NCBI RefSeq assembly: GCF_009799805.1
Contig: NZ_CP047050.1
Span: 758,001 to 822,000 of the forward strand
Length of the DNA: 64,000 nucleotides
From: Myroides phaeus
GTDB lineage: Bacteria; Bacteroidota; Bacteroidia; Flavobacteriales; Flavobacteriaceae
Direction of reading: 5' to 3'
Made by a program: the position numbers and the translations under genes. Of the stretch, positions 43,046 through 52,900 are shown one piece after another. The notes under the pieces were generated by a model. It was not told the origin of the DNA, ran no database searches, and saw only the letters and a list, made by a program, of their open reading frames with translations. Every line of letters starts with the position of its first letter. Within the stretch, counting starts at the first letter, position 1.

Positions 43046-45268
43046 TTAAAACCAAAAACCAACTGAAAATACCGAATATGTTTTTCCTGTATCTGGTGAG
43101 TAAGTAAACTTAGCTTCAATTGGACCAATGATAGTTTGCATACCATATCCTACTGCATAACCAGTATATCTTGTTTTAGTAAACCAATCTCCACTGTTAA
43201 ATATATCATCTCCTGCATTTGCATAGTTTGCTGAAATATTAATATGATGCTTTTTAAATATCTCATAATCAAACTGAACAGACCCCATTATATATGAATC
43301 TCCTCCAATACCTAATAAATCATAACCATAAAAAGGAACAATATTATCTCGCTCTGCAAATCCATACCCTCCTAAGAAATAACCAAAACCAATTGTTGGT
43401 AAAGTTCCTATAACAGCACCAAGTTTTGATTTCAAATCAACTGAAAGTTTATTTGTAATACGTGCAGCATATCCTATTTGACCTGTAATAGATGAGAAAT
43501 TTTCAAAATTCCCTAAATAATCACTTGAATAAAAATAGTTTTTATACTCTCCTTTGAATAAGAACCCTTTTCTTGGAAAATATTTGTTGTCATAAGTATC
43601 AACAACAACATTAGCAAATCCTCCTAAATAATGACTACGATCGAATCGAGAATCTGCTGTATTTAAAGTTTTACTACGAATATCAAAAAAATGATGCTCA
43701 ACCCCTATACTCAATAAATATTTTTGTTGATAAAAAGTTTGAAAATATAATCTATTCTCTAAATCCGCATAATTAATTCCAAACATTGAAGGAGGATTAT
43801 CCATTTCAACAACACCTCCTGCTTCTAACAACATATTATAAGGTAAGTCTCTCTTAAATTGATTAAATTTAGAATTAAACCCTACACTCCAATAAAATCC
43901 ATTATCGACAAAATAATTAAAATTATATCGCATATTGTCACCTAACCCAACATCTAACGAAGCTACATCACTCTTAGTAAAAAGATTCTTTTGAGTCACA
44001 TTTACTAATGCAGCAGATTTATATAAAGCGTCATAGTGAATACCTAATTTTAAATAACGTTGAACAGGATTTTCTACTAATTCCATATCTAACGAATCCT
44101 CATCTCCATCCTTATTAAACACATAGGAAATACTACTAAAGTTTTCAGTTCCGTTTAATTGTGTAATACCTTTACTCAATTGCTCAAAACTAATTTTAGA
44201 ATGAGGTTTAAAACCTAATTTACCATAAACATAGCGTCTTGTGTATTTCTCAAGACCATTAATATTAATATCTGAGACCTGAATAGAATCCGTATACTTT
44301 GGTACATATTGTTCTTTTAAAACATTAGGGTTTCCTCCTACTGTTTTTAATTCATCAATTACTTTATTTGCTGCTTCTGCTCCTTTATCAATAATAGCAC
44401 GACCTTCATCAAAAGATACTACTGTATATCCAACAATATCTGGTTTAATATAAATATCAGTATGGGGCTGCTTTCCTTTCATTTGATTAATCGTAGAATA
44501 ATTTGAAATTTGCAACAATAAATCTGGAGCTCCTTCAATTTCATCCATATTCTTCAACCCATCTTGAACATCAACACCAATAATAATATCAGCACCCATC
44601 TTACGTAATTCTTCTAAAGGATAATTATTGACAACCCCTCCGTCTATTAAATTATGCCCATCTATCAACACAGGAGCAAATAGCGAAGGAAAAGCTCCAC
44701 TTGCTAAAATTGCTTGAGGCAAATATCCTTTATCTAAAACGATACCTTCTCCAGTTTCTAAATCTGTAGCAATACATAAGAATGGTGTATTTAACTTACT
44801 AAAATCGCGGACATCTCTAACATGAGCTAACAACTGATTCATCAAATTATAATTATACATCCCTCTTGATAACGCTTTAGGAAACCCTATTTTAAATTTA
44901 TCAAAAGGTAATGTCAATGCATAAATTTCATCATTTTTTTTCTCATAGAAAGATTTAGATAAACGAGGTATATAATCTCTGATTAATGCAGAAACATCAA
45001 TACTACTGAAAATAGAGTCTAATTCAGAAGCTGTATAACCAGAAGCATACAACCCTCCAACTATAGCTCCCATACTTGTCCCTGCAATATAATCTACCTT
45101 TACTCCTTGTTCTTCTAAAACTTTTAATACTCCAATATGTGCTAATCCTTTAGCTCCACCTCCACTCATCACCAAACCAACTTTTGGCCTTTTCTCTTCT
45201 TGAGATTGACCATAAATCACTGTATTTGCAACGATACTAACTAATATTAAAAGTATTAACTTACGCAT
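43046..45268 (-). CDS. Patatin-like phospholipase with C-terminal surface-antigen barrel
   Basis: This outer-membrane-targeted protein has 740 residues from the chosen start. A signal peptide covers about residues 1-20. The patatin domain carries GGGAKG in the oxyanion loop, the nucleophile serine in GTSMG (Ser65) and the catalytic aspartate in DGGVVNNYP. A POTRA-like segment follows (about residues 330-395), then a barrel of the Omp85/BamA surface-antigen type ending in YSVFSVGFWF with a terminal aromatic residue. The layout is that of PlpD-type autotransporters (type Vd). It begins about 25 bp after uvrC on the same strand. The ATG at 45268 gives the better signal peptide; 45277 is an alternative. 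Confidence 0.92.
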   Translation of the reverse strand: MRKLILLILVSIVANTVIYGQSQEEKRPKVGLVMSGGGAKGLAHIGVLKVLEEQGVKVDYIAGTSMGAIVGGLYASGYTASELDSIFSSIDVSALIRDYIPRLSKSFYEKKNDEIYALTLPFDKFKIGFPKALSRGMYNYNLMNQLLAHVRDVRDFSKLNTPFLCIATDLETGEGIVLDKGYLPQAILASGAFPSLFAPVLIDGHNLIDGGVVNNYPLEELRKMGADIIIGVDVQDGLKNMDEIEGAPDLLLQISNYSTINQMKGKQPHTDIYIKPDIVGYTVVSFDEGRAIIDKGAEAANKVIDELKTVGGNPNVLKEQYVPKYTDSIQVSDININGLEKYTRRYVYGKLGFKPHSKISFEQLSKGITQLNGTENFSSISYVFNKDGDEDSLDMELVENPVQRYLKLGIHYDALYKSAALVNVTQKNLFTKSDVASLDVGLGDNMRYNFNYFVDNGFYWSVGFNSKFNQFKRDLPYNMLLEAGGVVEMDNPPSMFGINYADLENRLYFQTFYQQKYLLSIGVEHHFFDIRSKTLNTADSRFDRSHYLGGFANVVVDTYDNKYFPRKGFLFKGEYKNYFYSSDYLGNFENFSSITGQIGYAARITNKLSVDLKSKLGAVIGTLPTIGFGYFLGGYGFAERDNIVPFYGYDLLGIGGDSYIMGSVQFDYEIFKKHHINISANYANAGDDIFNSGDWFTKTRYTGYAVGYGMQTIIGPIEAKFTYSPDTGKTYSVFSVGFWF

Positions 45269-45293
45269 GATTCTCAATTATTTAAATATCCCT

Positions 45294-47090
45294 CTAATGT
45301 AACTTAAAAAACTCAAAAACAATCTTGCCTTTTGATTTTCCTATAACTTTTTCTAATTCTTCTAAGCTTGCTTCTTTAATACGTTTCACAGATTTGAAAT
45401 AATTAAATAAACTTGTTTTTGTTTTCTCACCTACACCTTTAATGTTATCTAACTCACTTGTAATTGCATTCTTACTACGTTGATTTCTATGAAATGTCAA
45501 TCCAAATCTATGTGCTTCATCTCTTAAATGAATAATAACCTTCATCGTTTCTGAACGCTTATCCAAATACAAAGGAAAACTATCTCCTGGATAAAATATC
45601 TCTTCTAAACGTTCGGCTAAACTTATTACAGGTACTTTCCCTCGCAAACCTAAACTTTCTAAACTTTTTAAAGCTACACCTAACTGTCCTTTTCCCCCAT
45701 CTATTACAATCAAATCAGGCAATGGCTGTTTCTCTTCTAAAACTCGCTTATATCTTCGATAAACGATTTCCTCCATTGAATCATAATCATTAGGACCTTC
45801 AACTGTTTTTACATTAAAATGGCGATAATCTTTCTTACTTGGCTTACCATCTTTAAAAACAACACAAGCAGCAACCGGATTAGTCCCTTGTATATTTGAG
45901 TTATCAAAACACTCTATATGACGTGGTTCATTATGCAAGCGCAAATCTTTCTTCATTTGTTGCATGATACGATTCACGTGTCTCTCTGGATCAACAATCT
46001 TAATCTGCTTCATTAAATCCATACGGTAAAATTTAGCATTTCTCTCTGATAATTCTAATATACGTTTCTTATCACCTAATTTAGGCACTGTAATATGTAT
46101 ACCCTCCGCCACTTCAACATCAAATGGCACAATAACCTCCTTTGATGTCAAGTTAAATCGTTCTCTCAATTCTGTAATTGCTAATTCTAATAACTCTACA
46201 TCAGTTTCGTCCAATTTCTTTTTTACTTCCATAGTATGTGAACGAATAATTGAACCATACGATACTTGCAAAAAGTTTATATAGGCAGCTGATTCATCAG
46301 AAATTATAGAGAAAACATCTATATTACTAATCTTCGGATTTATAATCGTTGATTTTGCTTGGTAATTCTCAAGTAAATCTACTTTCTCTTTTACTTTTTG
46401 GGCCTCTTCATATTTCATATCTGAAGCTAATTCCATCATATAATCCTTAAACCCTCTCAAACTTTCTTTGAAATTACCTTTCAGAATATCCCTAATATCT
46501 TTTATCTTCTTATCATATTGCATATCGCTTTCATACTCTTGACAAGGACCCGCACAATTACCTATGTGATATTCTAAACAAACTTTAAACTTACCAGATC
46601 GAACATTTGTAGTTGATAGATCATAGTTACAGGTTCTTAAGGGATACAATTCTTTTATTAATTCTAAAAGCGTATGAACTGTCTTTATATTGGTATAAGG
46701 TCCGAAATACTCTGAACCATCCTTAATCATTCTACGTGTCATAAAAACACGAGGAAATGGCTCTCGCTTAATACAAATCCAAGGATATGATTTATCATCT
46801 TTTAAAAGAACATTATACCTTGGTTGTAATCGCTTAATCAAATTGTTTTCTAACAATAATGCATCTGTTTCTGTAGGAACAACAATATGTTTTATTGTTT
46901 CTATTTTCTTAACTAATACATTTGTCTTTGCATTGTCGTGAACTTTATTAAAATAAGAACTTACCCTCTTTTTTAAATTTTTAGCCTTTCCTACATATAA
47001 GATCTTATCTTCCTTATCAAAATATTGGTAAACCCCAGGTTGATCAGGCAGTGTTTGTATTTGTAATGCTAAAGACGGTTTTATTGGCAT
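45294..47090 (-). CDS. uvrC: UvrABC system protein C
   Basis: UvrC makes both incisions in nucleotide excision repair. With the ATG at 47090 it has 598 residues, the normal length. The order is the GIY-YIG domain at about residues 12-92 (PGVYQYFDKEDKILYVGKAKNLKKRV), a Cys-rich segment, the UVR motif near 205-240, the RNase H-like endonuclease with CFDNSNIQG and IVIDGGKGQL, and a helix-hairpin-helix tail (LDNIKGVGEKTKTSLF). The ATG at 47090 is chosen over 47126 because the conserved part starts there. It is followed after about 25 bp by the patatin gene; the pairing has no known functional logic. Confidence 0.96.
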   Translation of the reverse strand: MPIKPSLALQIQTLPDQPGVYQYFDKEDKILYVGKAKNLKKRVSSYFNKVHDNAKTNVLVKKIETIKHIVVPTETDALLLENNLIKRLQPRYNVLLKDDKSYPWICIKREPFPRVFMTRRMIKDGSEYFGPYTNIKTVHTLLELIKELYPLRTCNYDLSTTNVRSGKFKVCLEYHIGNCAGPCQEYESDMQYDKKIKDIRDILKGNFKESLRGFKDYMMELASDMKYEEAQKVKEKVDLLENYQAKSTIINPKISNIDVFSIISDESAAYINFLQVSYGSIIRSHTMEVKKKLDETDVELLELAITELRERFNLTSKEVIVPFDVEVAEGIHITVPKLGDKKRILELSERNAKFYRMDLMKQIKIVDPERHVNRIMQQMKKDLRLHNEPRHIECFDNSNIQGTNPVAACVVFKDGKPSKKDYRHFNVKTVEGPNDYDSMEEIVYRRYKRVLEEKQPLPDLIVIDGGKGQLGVALKSLESLGLRGKVPVISLAERLEEIFYPGDSFPLYLDKRSETMKVIIHLRDEAHRFGLTFHRNQRSKNAITSELDNIKGVGEKTKTSLFNYFKSVKRIKEASLEELEKVIGKSKGKIVFEFFKLH

Positions 47091-47239
47091 TGGGTATGAC
47101 TTTTTATTTGATAACAAAAATAACATTATTTTATCGCTATGCCATCTATTATACAGATCAACTATTTGACCATCCAGAGCTTCAAATATTTTTTAAATAA
47201 AAACTACTTTTTCCTATCTTCACATTTCAAAAAAAAGCT

Positions 47240-48187
47240 ATGACTATACTTGACGAAACTATTTTACCTGGAGAAACAAAAACACTTAATTTAGAAATAG
47301 CACGTTTACACACAGCAACTAAACTTAAGATACCAGTAATTGTTTCAAGGGCCAAAGAAGACGGACCAACAGTTTTATTATCAGCAGGCCTTCACGGAGA
47401 TGAAATTAATGGCGTAGATATCGTTAGACAAATTGTTCATTCTAAAATTAACATTCCTAAAAAAGGAACTATTATCTGTATACCTGTTATCAACATATTT
47501 GGTTTCATTAACAAATCAAGAGAGTTTCCTGATGGAAGAGATATGAATAGAGTTTTCCCAGGAAGTAAAAATGGATCACTTGCAGGTAGATTTGCATATC
47601 ACTTAATTCAGTATATTCTTCCTTATGTTGATTACGCTATTGATTTCCATGCAGGGGGGCAAAGTAGATTTAATGCTCCTCAATTACGTATAACTCCAGA
47701 CAATAAAGAATTAGAAGATTTAGCAACAATCTTTAATCCTCCTTTTTTACTGTATTCAAACCAAATATCTGGTTCTTTTAGGAATGCTTGTGCCAAGAAA
47801 GGTATCAAAATGTTATTATTTGAAGGAGGTAAATCATTAGATATAAATAGTGATGTTTCGACAATGGGAGTAGAAGGAACAAAACGATTCTTAAAAGCTT
47901 TTGATATGCTTCGAGATAACTTCCTTATTGAAAAAGCAACAGAAAAAATGACTATTATTACAAATTCTGTTTGGGTACGTGCTAAAAAATCAGGGCTTTT
48001 ACACGATCAAGTAAAAATTGGTACTTTCGTAGAAAAAGGTCAAGTATTAGCAGAAATATCTGACCCCTATGGAAACGAAAATACACTTATTAAAGCTCCG
48101 AATAAAGGATATGTAATAAATGTTAATGATGCACCTATTGTTTACCAAGGAGATGCTGTTTTTCACATTTCTAAAAACATAAAATAA
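47240..48187 (+). CDS. Succinylglutamate desuccinylase/aspartoacylase family protein
   Basis: This is a zinc-dependent deacylase or M14-type hydrolase of 315 residues. The zinc motif HxxE lies in GLHGDEINGVD, and a further ligand His in DFHAGGQSRFNAPQLR. The C-terminal 80 residues look like a biotinyl-lipoyl-type barrel (VKIGTFVEKGQVLAEISDPYG), usual for this subfamily. The substrate is unknown. The stop codon overlaps the start of the next gene by one base (TAATG), so it is coupled to the 5-formyltetrahydrofolate cyclo-ligase gene. Confidence 0.88.
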   Translation: MTILDETILPGETKTLNLEIARLHTATKLKIPVIVSRAKEDGPTVLLSAGLHGDEINGVDIVRQIVHSKINIPKKGTIICIPVINIFGFINKSREFPDGRDMNRVFPGSKNGSLAGRFAYHLIQYILPYVDYAIDFHAGGQSRFNAPQLRITPDNKELEDLATIFNPPFLLYSNQISGSFRNACAKKGIKMLLFEGGKSLDINSDVSTMGVEGTKRFLKAFDMLRDNFLIEKATEKMTIITNSVWVRAKKSGLLHDQVKIGTFVEKGQVLAEISDPYGNENTLIKAPNKGYVINVNDAPIVYQGDAVFHISKNIK

Positions 48188-48750
48188 TGAATAAAGAAGA
48201 ACTAAGAATTAAATACAAAGCACTACGCGATAACTTATCAAGTGATGAAATAGAAGACTTAAGTTTACATATCGCTAACCGAGCACTACAATTACCGATT
48301 TGGAACAAAAGTAATTACCATCTTTTTTTGAGTATCACAGATAAAAAAGAAATTAATACTGAGTACCTTCTACAAATATTAGCAGGAAAAGACAAGAATG
48401 TGATTTTGTCGAAATCCAATTTTAAAGAAGGAACCTTAACAAACTTCTTACTAACTGATAATACTACAATCAAAATAAACTCTTATGGCATTCCTGAACC
48501 TGTTGATGGAATACAAGTACCAGAGCAGCAAATAGACGTAGTTTTTATTCCTCTATTAGCTTTTGACAAACAAGGAAATCGAATTGGATACGGAAAAGGT
48601 TTCTATGATCGTTTTTTAGAAAAATGTAATCCTAATATCCTCAAAATAGGAGTAAGTTTTTTTGAACCTGAAGATTATATTAATGACATACAATCTAATG
48701 ATGTTCCATTAGATTTCTGCATTACTCCAAATACAACATATACTTTTTAA
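48187..48750 (+). CDS. 5-formyltetrahydrofolate cyclo-ligase
   Basis: This enzyme converts 5-formyl-THF to 5,10-methenyl-THF with ATP. It has 187 residues, normal for the family. The signature RIGYGKGFYDRFLEK lies at about residues 136-150, preceded by VFIPLLAFDKQGN. The N-terminus MNKEELRIKYKALRDNLS is typical. Its start overlaps the stop of the preceding deacylase gene, and no clear plus-strand terminator is seen after it. Confidence 0.93.
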   Translation: MNKEELRIKYKALRDNLSSDEIEDLSLHIANRALQLPIWNKSNYHLFLSITDKKEINTEYLLQILAGKDKNVILSKSNFKEGTLTNFLLTDNTTIKINSYGIPEPVDGIQVPEQQIDVVFIPLLAFDKQGNRIGYGKGFYDRFLEKCNPNILKIGVSFFEPEDYINDIQSNDVPLDFCITPNTTYTF

Positions 48751-48859
48751 AAAGTTGCACACTAAAGTTCTACTTCTGAAAAACACGTACACATAATTTA
48801 TTATTATTTACTTTCAGCAGTCCCAAACTCAAGCTATCAAATTAAAAAAAGAATAACAA

Positions 48860-48893
48860 CAAAAAAGGGCCTCCAAATCGGAAGCCCTTTTTA
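48860..48893 (-). terminator. Terminator of lspA and its operon
   Basis: The hairpin pairs fully only on the minus strand (G-U where the plus strand has C and A) and is followed there by a T run (plus-strand A at 48861-48866). It lies 16 bp after the lspA stop. Confidence 0.8.
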
Positions 48894-48908
48894 TACTTTA
48901 TATGTCGT

Positions 48909-49502
48909 TTATTTCTTAAACACTTTCTTATTAAAAACAATTAGAATACCTACTCCAACTGAAATCGCAACATCCGCAATATTAAAGATTGCATTAAAAA
49001 AAGTAAAATCATTACCTCCTACAAATGGCAACCAGCTTGGTAAATTACCTCTCCAAATGGGAAAATAAAACATATCTACTACTTTTCCATGAAACCAAGT
49101 CCCATATGGCTTATCTGTAAATATAGTTGCTAATTGATGTGTACTATCATCAAATATTACTCCATAAAAAACAGAATCTAAAATATTACCTACCGCCCCT
49201 GCTAATATTAAAGCAATAGCGACTATTAGATAATTAGAAGCTTTTTTATTAATAGAATCACTTAACCACCACGCAATACCTCCTACAGCAACAATTCGAA
49301 AAGCTGTTAAAGCTAACTTACCATATATACCTGGTAACTCAACTCCCCACGCCATCCCATCATTCTCAATGAAATGTATACGAAACCAGTTAAAAACAAC
49401 ATATTCATCATTTAATACAAAAGTAGTTTTTATATAAATTTTCAATACCTGATCTAAAACTAATACAAGTAGAACAAGCAAGTAAGCTCTCTTTAAAGAC
49501 AT
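48909..49502 (-). CDS. lspA: Lipoprotein signal peptidase (signal peptidase II)
   Basis: LspA removes signal peptides from prolipoproteins in the inner membrane. It has 197 residues, longer than the enterobacterial enzyme because of an insert between the catalytic aspartates (about residues 115-140), as often seen in this phylum. Membrane segments lie at about 5-23, 66-82, 90-110 and 172-190. IENDGMAWG, GNILDS, the catalytic Asp143 (GKVVDMFYF) and Asp177 (FNIADVAIS) are present. It is the last gene of the recO-ileS-dksA-lspA series. The many lipoproteins in this window are its presumed substrates. Confidence 0.95.
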   Translation of the reverse strand: MSLKRAYLLVLLVLVLDQVLKIYIKTTFVLNDEYVVFNWFRIHFIENDGMAWGVELPGIYGKLALTAFRIVAVGGIAWWLSDSINKKASNYLIVAIALILAGAVGNILDSVFYGVIFDDSTHQLATIFTDKPYGTWFHGKVVDMFYFPIWRGNLPSWLPFVGGNDFTFFNAIFNIADVAISVGVGILIVFNKKVFKK

Positions 49503-49548
49503 TTTTTCTTATTTACGCAAGGAACAAATGTATATTATTTTATTAGAT

Positions 49549-49577
49549 AAAAAAAGCGCTCTTTTAGAGCGCTTTTA
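49549..49577 (-). terminator. Terminator between the DksA-like gene and lspA
   Basis: A perfect 11-bp stem (49552-49562 with 49566-49576) with a TTT loop reads on the minus strand into a short T run. It may end or weaken transcription coming from ileS and the DksA-like gene, so lspA expression could be partly separate. Confidence 0.8.
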
Positions 49578-49590
49578 ATTTTATTAAAGA

Positions 49591-49977
49591 TTAACGTTGC
49601 ATATTTTTTGCTTCAATACTCATTGTAGCATGAGGCACTAACTTCAATCTCTCCTTGTCAATCAATTTACCTGTAACTTTACAGATACCATACGTTTTGT
49701 TTTCGATACGAACTAAAGCATTTCTTAAGTCGCGAATAAACTTTTCTTGACGAATTGCCAATTGAGCATTTGCTTCTTTAGACATTGTTTCACTTCCTTC
49801 TTCGAATGCCTTGAATGTTGGAGAGGTATCATCTGTACCATTATTCAAATCATTCATATAGGCGCTTTTGATCAATTCTAAATCCGCTTGAGCTTTATCA
49901 ATCTTAGCTGTAATCAACATTTTAAATTCCGCCAAATCCGCATCAGAATAACGTACTAATTCACCTATGTCTTTCAT
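49591..49977 (-). CDS. TraR/DksA-family transcription factor-like protein lacking the zinc cysteines
   Basis: This 128-residue protein has a long coiled-coil-like N-terminal part (about residues 10-85) and a C-terminal segment YGICKVTGKLIDKERLKLVPHATMSIEAK that aligns with the zinc finger of DksA. Only one cysteine remains (in GICKVTG), so the four-cysteine zinc site is absent. DksA proteins bind RNA polymerase through the secondary channel, using acidic residues at the coiled-coil tip, but such residues are not clearly placed here. The one-cysteine form is common in Bacteroidota. It lies 8 bp after ileS. Confidence 0.88.
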   Translation of the reverse strand: MKDIGELVRYSDADLAEFKMLITAKIDKAQADLELIKSAYMNDLNNGTDDTSPTFKAFEEGSETMSKEANAQLAIRQEKFIRDLRNALVRIENKTYGICKVTGKLIDKERLKLVPHATMSIEAKNMQR

Positions 49978-49985
49978 GATTTTAA

Positions 49986-52900
49986 TTATTTTAAAATTAA
50001 CACTCGTGTCTTTAGCTCATCGAACTCTACATCAACACCTTCTACTAATTCAGTAGTAAATTCTAATGTATGAGTCAACGTTTCAGATTTTATGTAATCT
50101 TCATTCGCTAAAACAGCCTCTTTTATTTCTTTTTCTTCTTTTATTACAACTTTAATTTTATCTGTAACTTCAAATCCAGAGTCTTTTCTAATATTCTGAA
50201 TTCTATTTACTAATTCTCTTGCAATTCCTTCGCTTCTTAATTCTGGGCTAATTGTTATATCTAATGCCACTGTTAATCCACTATCATTTGCAACTAACCA
50301 TCCTTCAATGTCTTGAGATGTAATTTCCACATCTGACAATGTTAAGATAATGCTTTTTTCTAATAATTTAACATTAATCTCTCCATTTCTTTCAATTTCA
50401 GAAATATTTTCTTGTGTAAACTTCTGTATCTCCTTAGCTATCAATCCCATATCTTTTCCAAAACGTGGTCCTAATGTTTTGAAATTAGGTTTAATCTGCT
50501 TAACTAAGATTCCTGAAGCATCATCTAAAAGTTCAATTTCTTTTACATTCACCTCTGCTTTAACAAGATCCGCAATTAATTCAATCTCTCCTCTTTGTTT
50601 TTGATCCAAAATAGGAATCATAATTCTTTGAAGAGGTTGACGAACTTTTATCATTTCTTTCTTACGTAGAGACAATACTAAAGATGAGATAACTTGTGCT
50701 TTTTGCATTCTGCTTTCTAAATCTTTATCTACAACTTCTTCTTCAAAAACTGGAAACTCTGCCAAATGTACTGATTCAAATCCTTCTGAAGATGTCGTTA
50801 ATGTTAAGTCTCTGTAAAGTTTATCCATAAAAAATGGAGCAATTGGAGATCCTAATTTTGCAACAGTAATTAAACATGTGTACAATGTTTGGTATGCAGC
50901 AATCTTATCTTGTGCATATTCTCCCTTCCAGAATCTTCTTCTACATAAACGAACATACCAGTTACTTAGGTTTTCTGTTACGAAATCAGTAATTGCTCTC
51001 GCTGCTTTTGTTGGCTCATACTCTGCATAAAACTCATCTACACGTTTTACAAGTGTGTTTAATTCAGATAAAATCCAACGATCAATCTCTGGTCTATCTT
51101 TCAATGGAACATCTTGTTCTTCATACTTAAACCCATCAATATTAGCATATAACGCAAAGAATGAATAAGTATTATATAGTGTTCCGAAGAATTTTCTTCT
51201 AACTTCTGTAATACCATCTAAATCAAACTTCAAATTATCCCATGGATTTGCATTTGATATCATATACCAACGTGTTGCATCTGGTCCGTGTTCAGCTAAG
51301 GTATCAAATGGATCTACAGTGTTACCTAAACTCTTAGACATTTTCAATCCATTCTTATCTAAAACTAAACCATTAGACACAACATTCTTATATGCTTTTG
51401 TATCAAATACAAGCGTAGCAATTGCGTGTAAAGTATAGAACCATCCACGTGTTTGATCTACTCCTTCTGCAATGAAATCAGCTGGGTATGATAAGTTATT
51501 ATCAATCAACTCTTTATTTTCAAAAGGATAGTGCCATTGTGCATAAGGCATAGACCCTGAATCAAACCATACATCAATAAGATCTGCTTCACGATACATT
51601 GGTTTACCTGAAGGTGACACTAAAACAATATTATCAACAACATTTTTATGCAAATCAACTTTGTCATAATTCTCTTCAGTCATATCTCCAACTACGAATC
51701 CTTCAAATGGGTTCCCTTGTTGATGTCCTGCTTGTTGTGACTTTTCAATTTCAGTCATCAATTCTTCTACTGAACCAATGATCATCTCTTCAGTCTTATC
51801 CTCTGTTCTCCAAATTGGCAATGGAATACCCCAATAACGAGATCTCGATAAGTTCCAGTCATTCGCGTTTTTCAACCAATTTCCAAAACGTCCTTCTCCT
51901 GTTGCTTTTGGTTTCCAATTCACCTCTTCGTTTAATTCAAACATACGTTCTTTTACTTCCGTAATTTTAATAAACCAAGAATCTAAAGGATAGTATAATA
52001 CAGGTTTATTAGTTCTCCAACAATGTGGGTAACTGTGAACGTATTTTTCTACTTTAAATGCTTTATTTTCTTCTTTTAAACGAATCGCAATTTCTACATC
52101 TACAGAACGCTCTGGAGCTTGTCCTTCATCGTAGTATTCATTTTTTACATATTTCCCTGCAAGGTCTCCCATTTCTTTAACAAAACGTCCTTGTAAGTCA
52201 ACTAATGGAACTGCGTTACCATCTGCGTCTAAAATTAACATCGCTGGTACCTCTGGCGTAGCTTCTTTTGCTACTTTAGCATCATCCGCTCCAAATGTAG
52301 GTGCTGTATGAACAATACCAGTACCGTCTTCTGTTGTAACAAAATCACCTGAAATTACTCTAAAAGCATTCTCTGGTGTTTGATACGGCAAAGTATACGG
52401 TAATAATTGCTCATATTTTGTTCCTACTAAATCAGCTCCTTTAAAATCTTTAACTACTAAGAATGGTATTTTTTTATCTCCTTCTTTGTACGCATTCAAT
52501 TCTTCTTCTGTTGAAACTTCAACAAACTTCCCAGCAAATTGCTTTCCTACTAATGGTTTCCCAAGAACAACATTTATAGCATCCCCTGTATATTGATTAA
52601 ATGATTTTACCAACACATAATCGATTTTCGGACCTACTGTTAATGCTGTATTTGAAGGCAATGTCCATGGTGTAGTTGTCCAAGCTAAGAAATGAATTGT
52701 TCCAAATCCTTGTAAGAACTCTGGCAATGTTTCATCTATCGCTTTAAACTGAGCTACAATCGTAGTATCTGTAATATCTTTATAACATCCAGGTTGATTA
52801 ATCTCGTGAGAAGACAATCCTGTCCCTGCTTTTGGTGAATATGGCTGAATAGTGTACCCTTTATAAATCAAATCTTTTTTATAGATTTCTTTTAAAAGCC

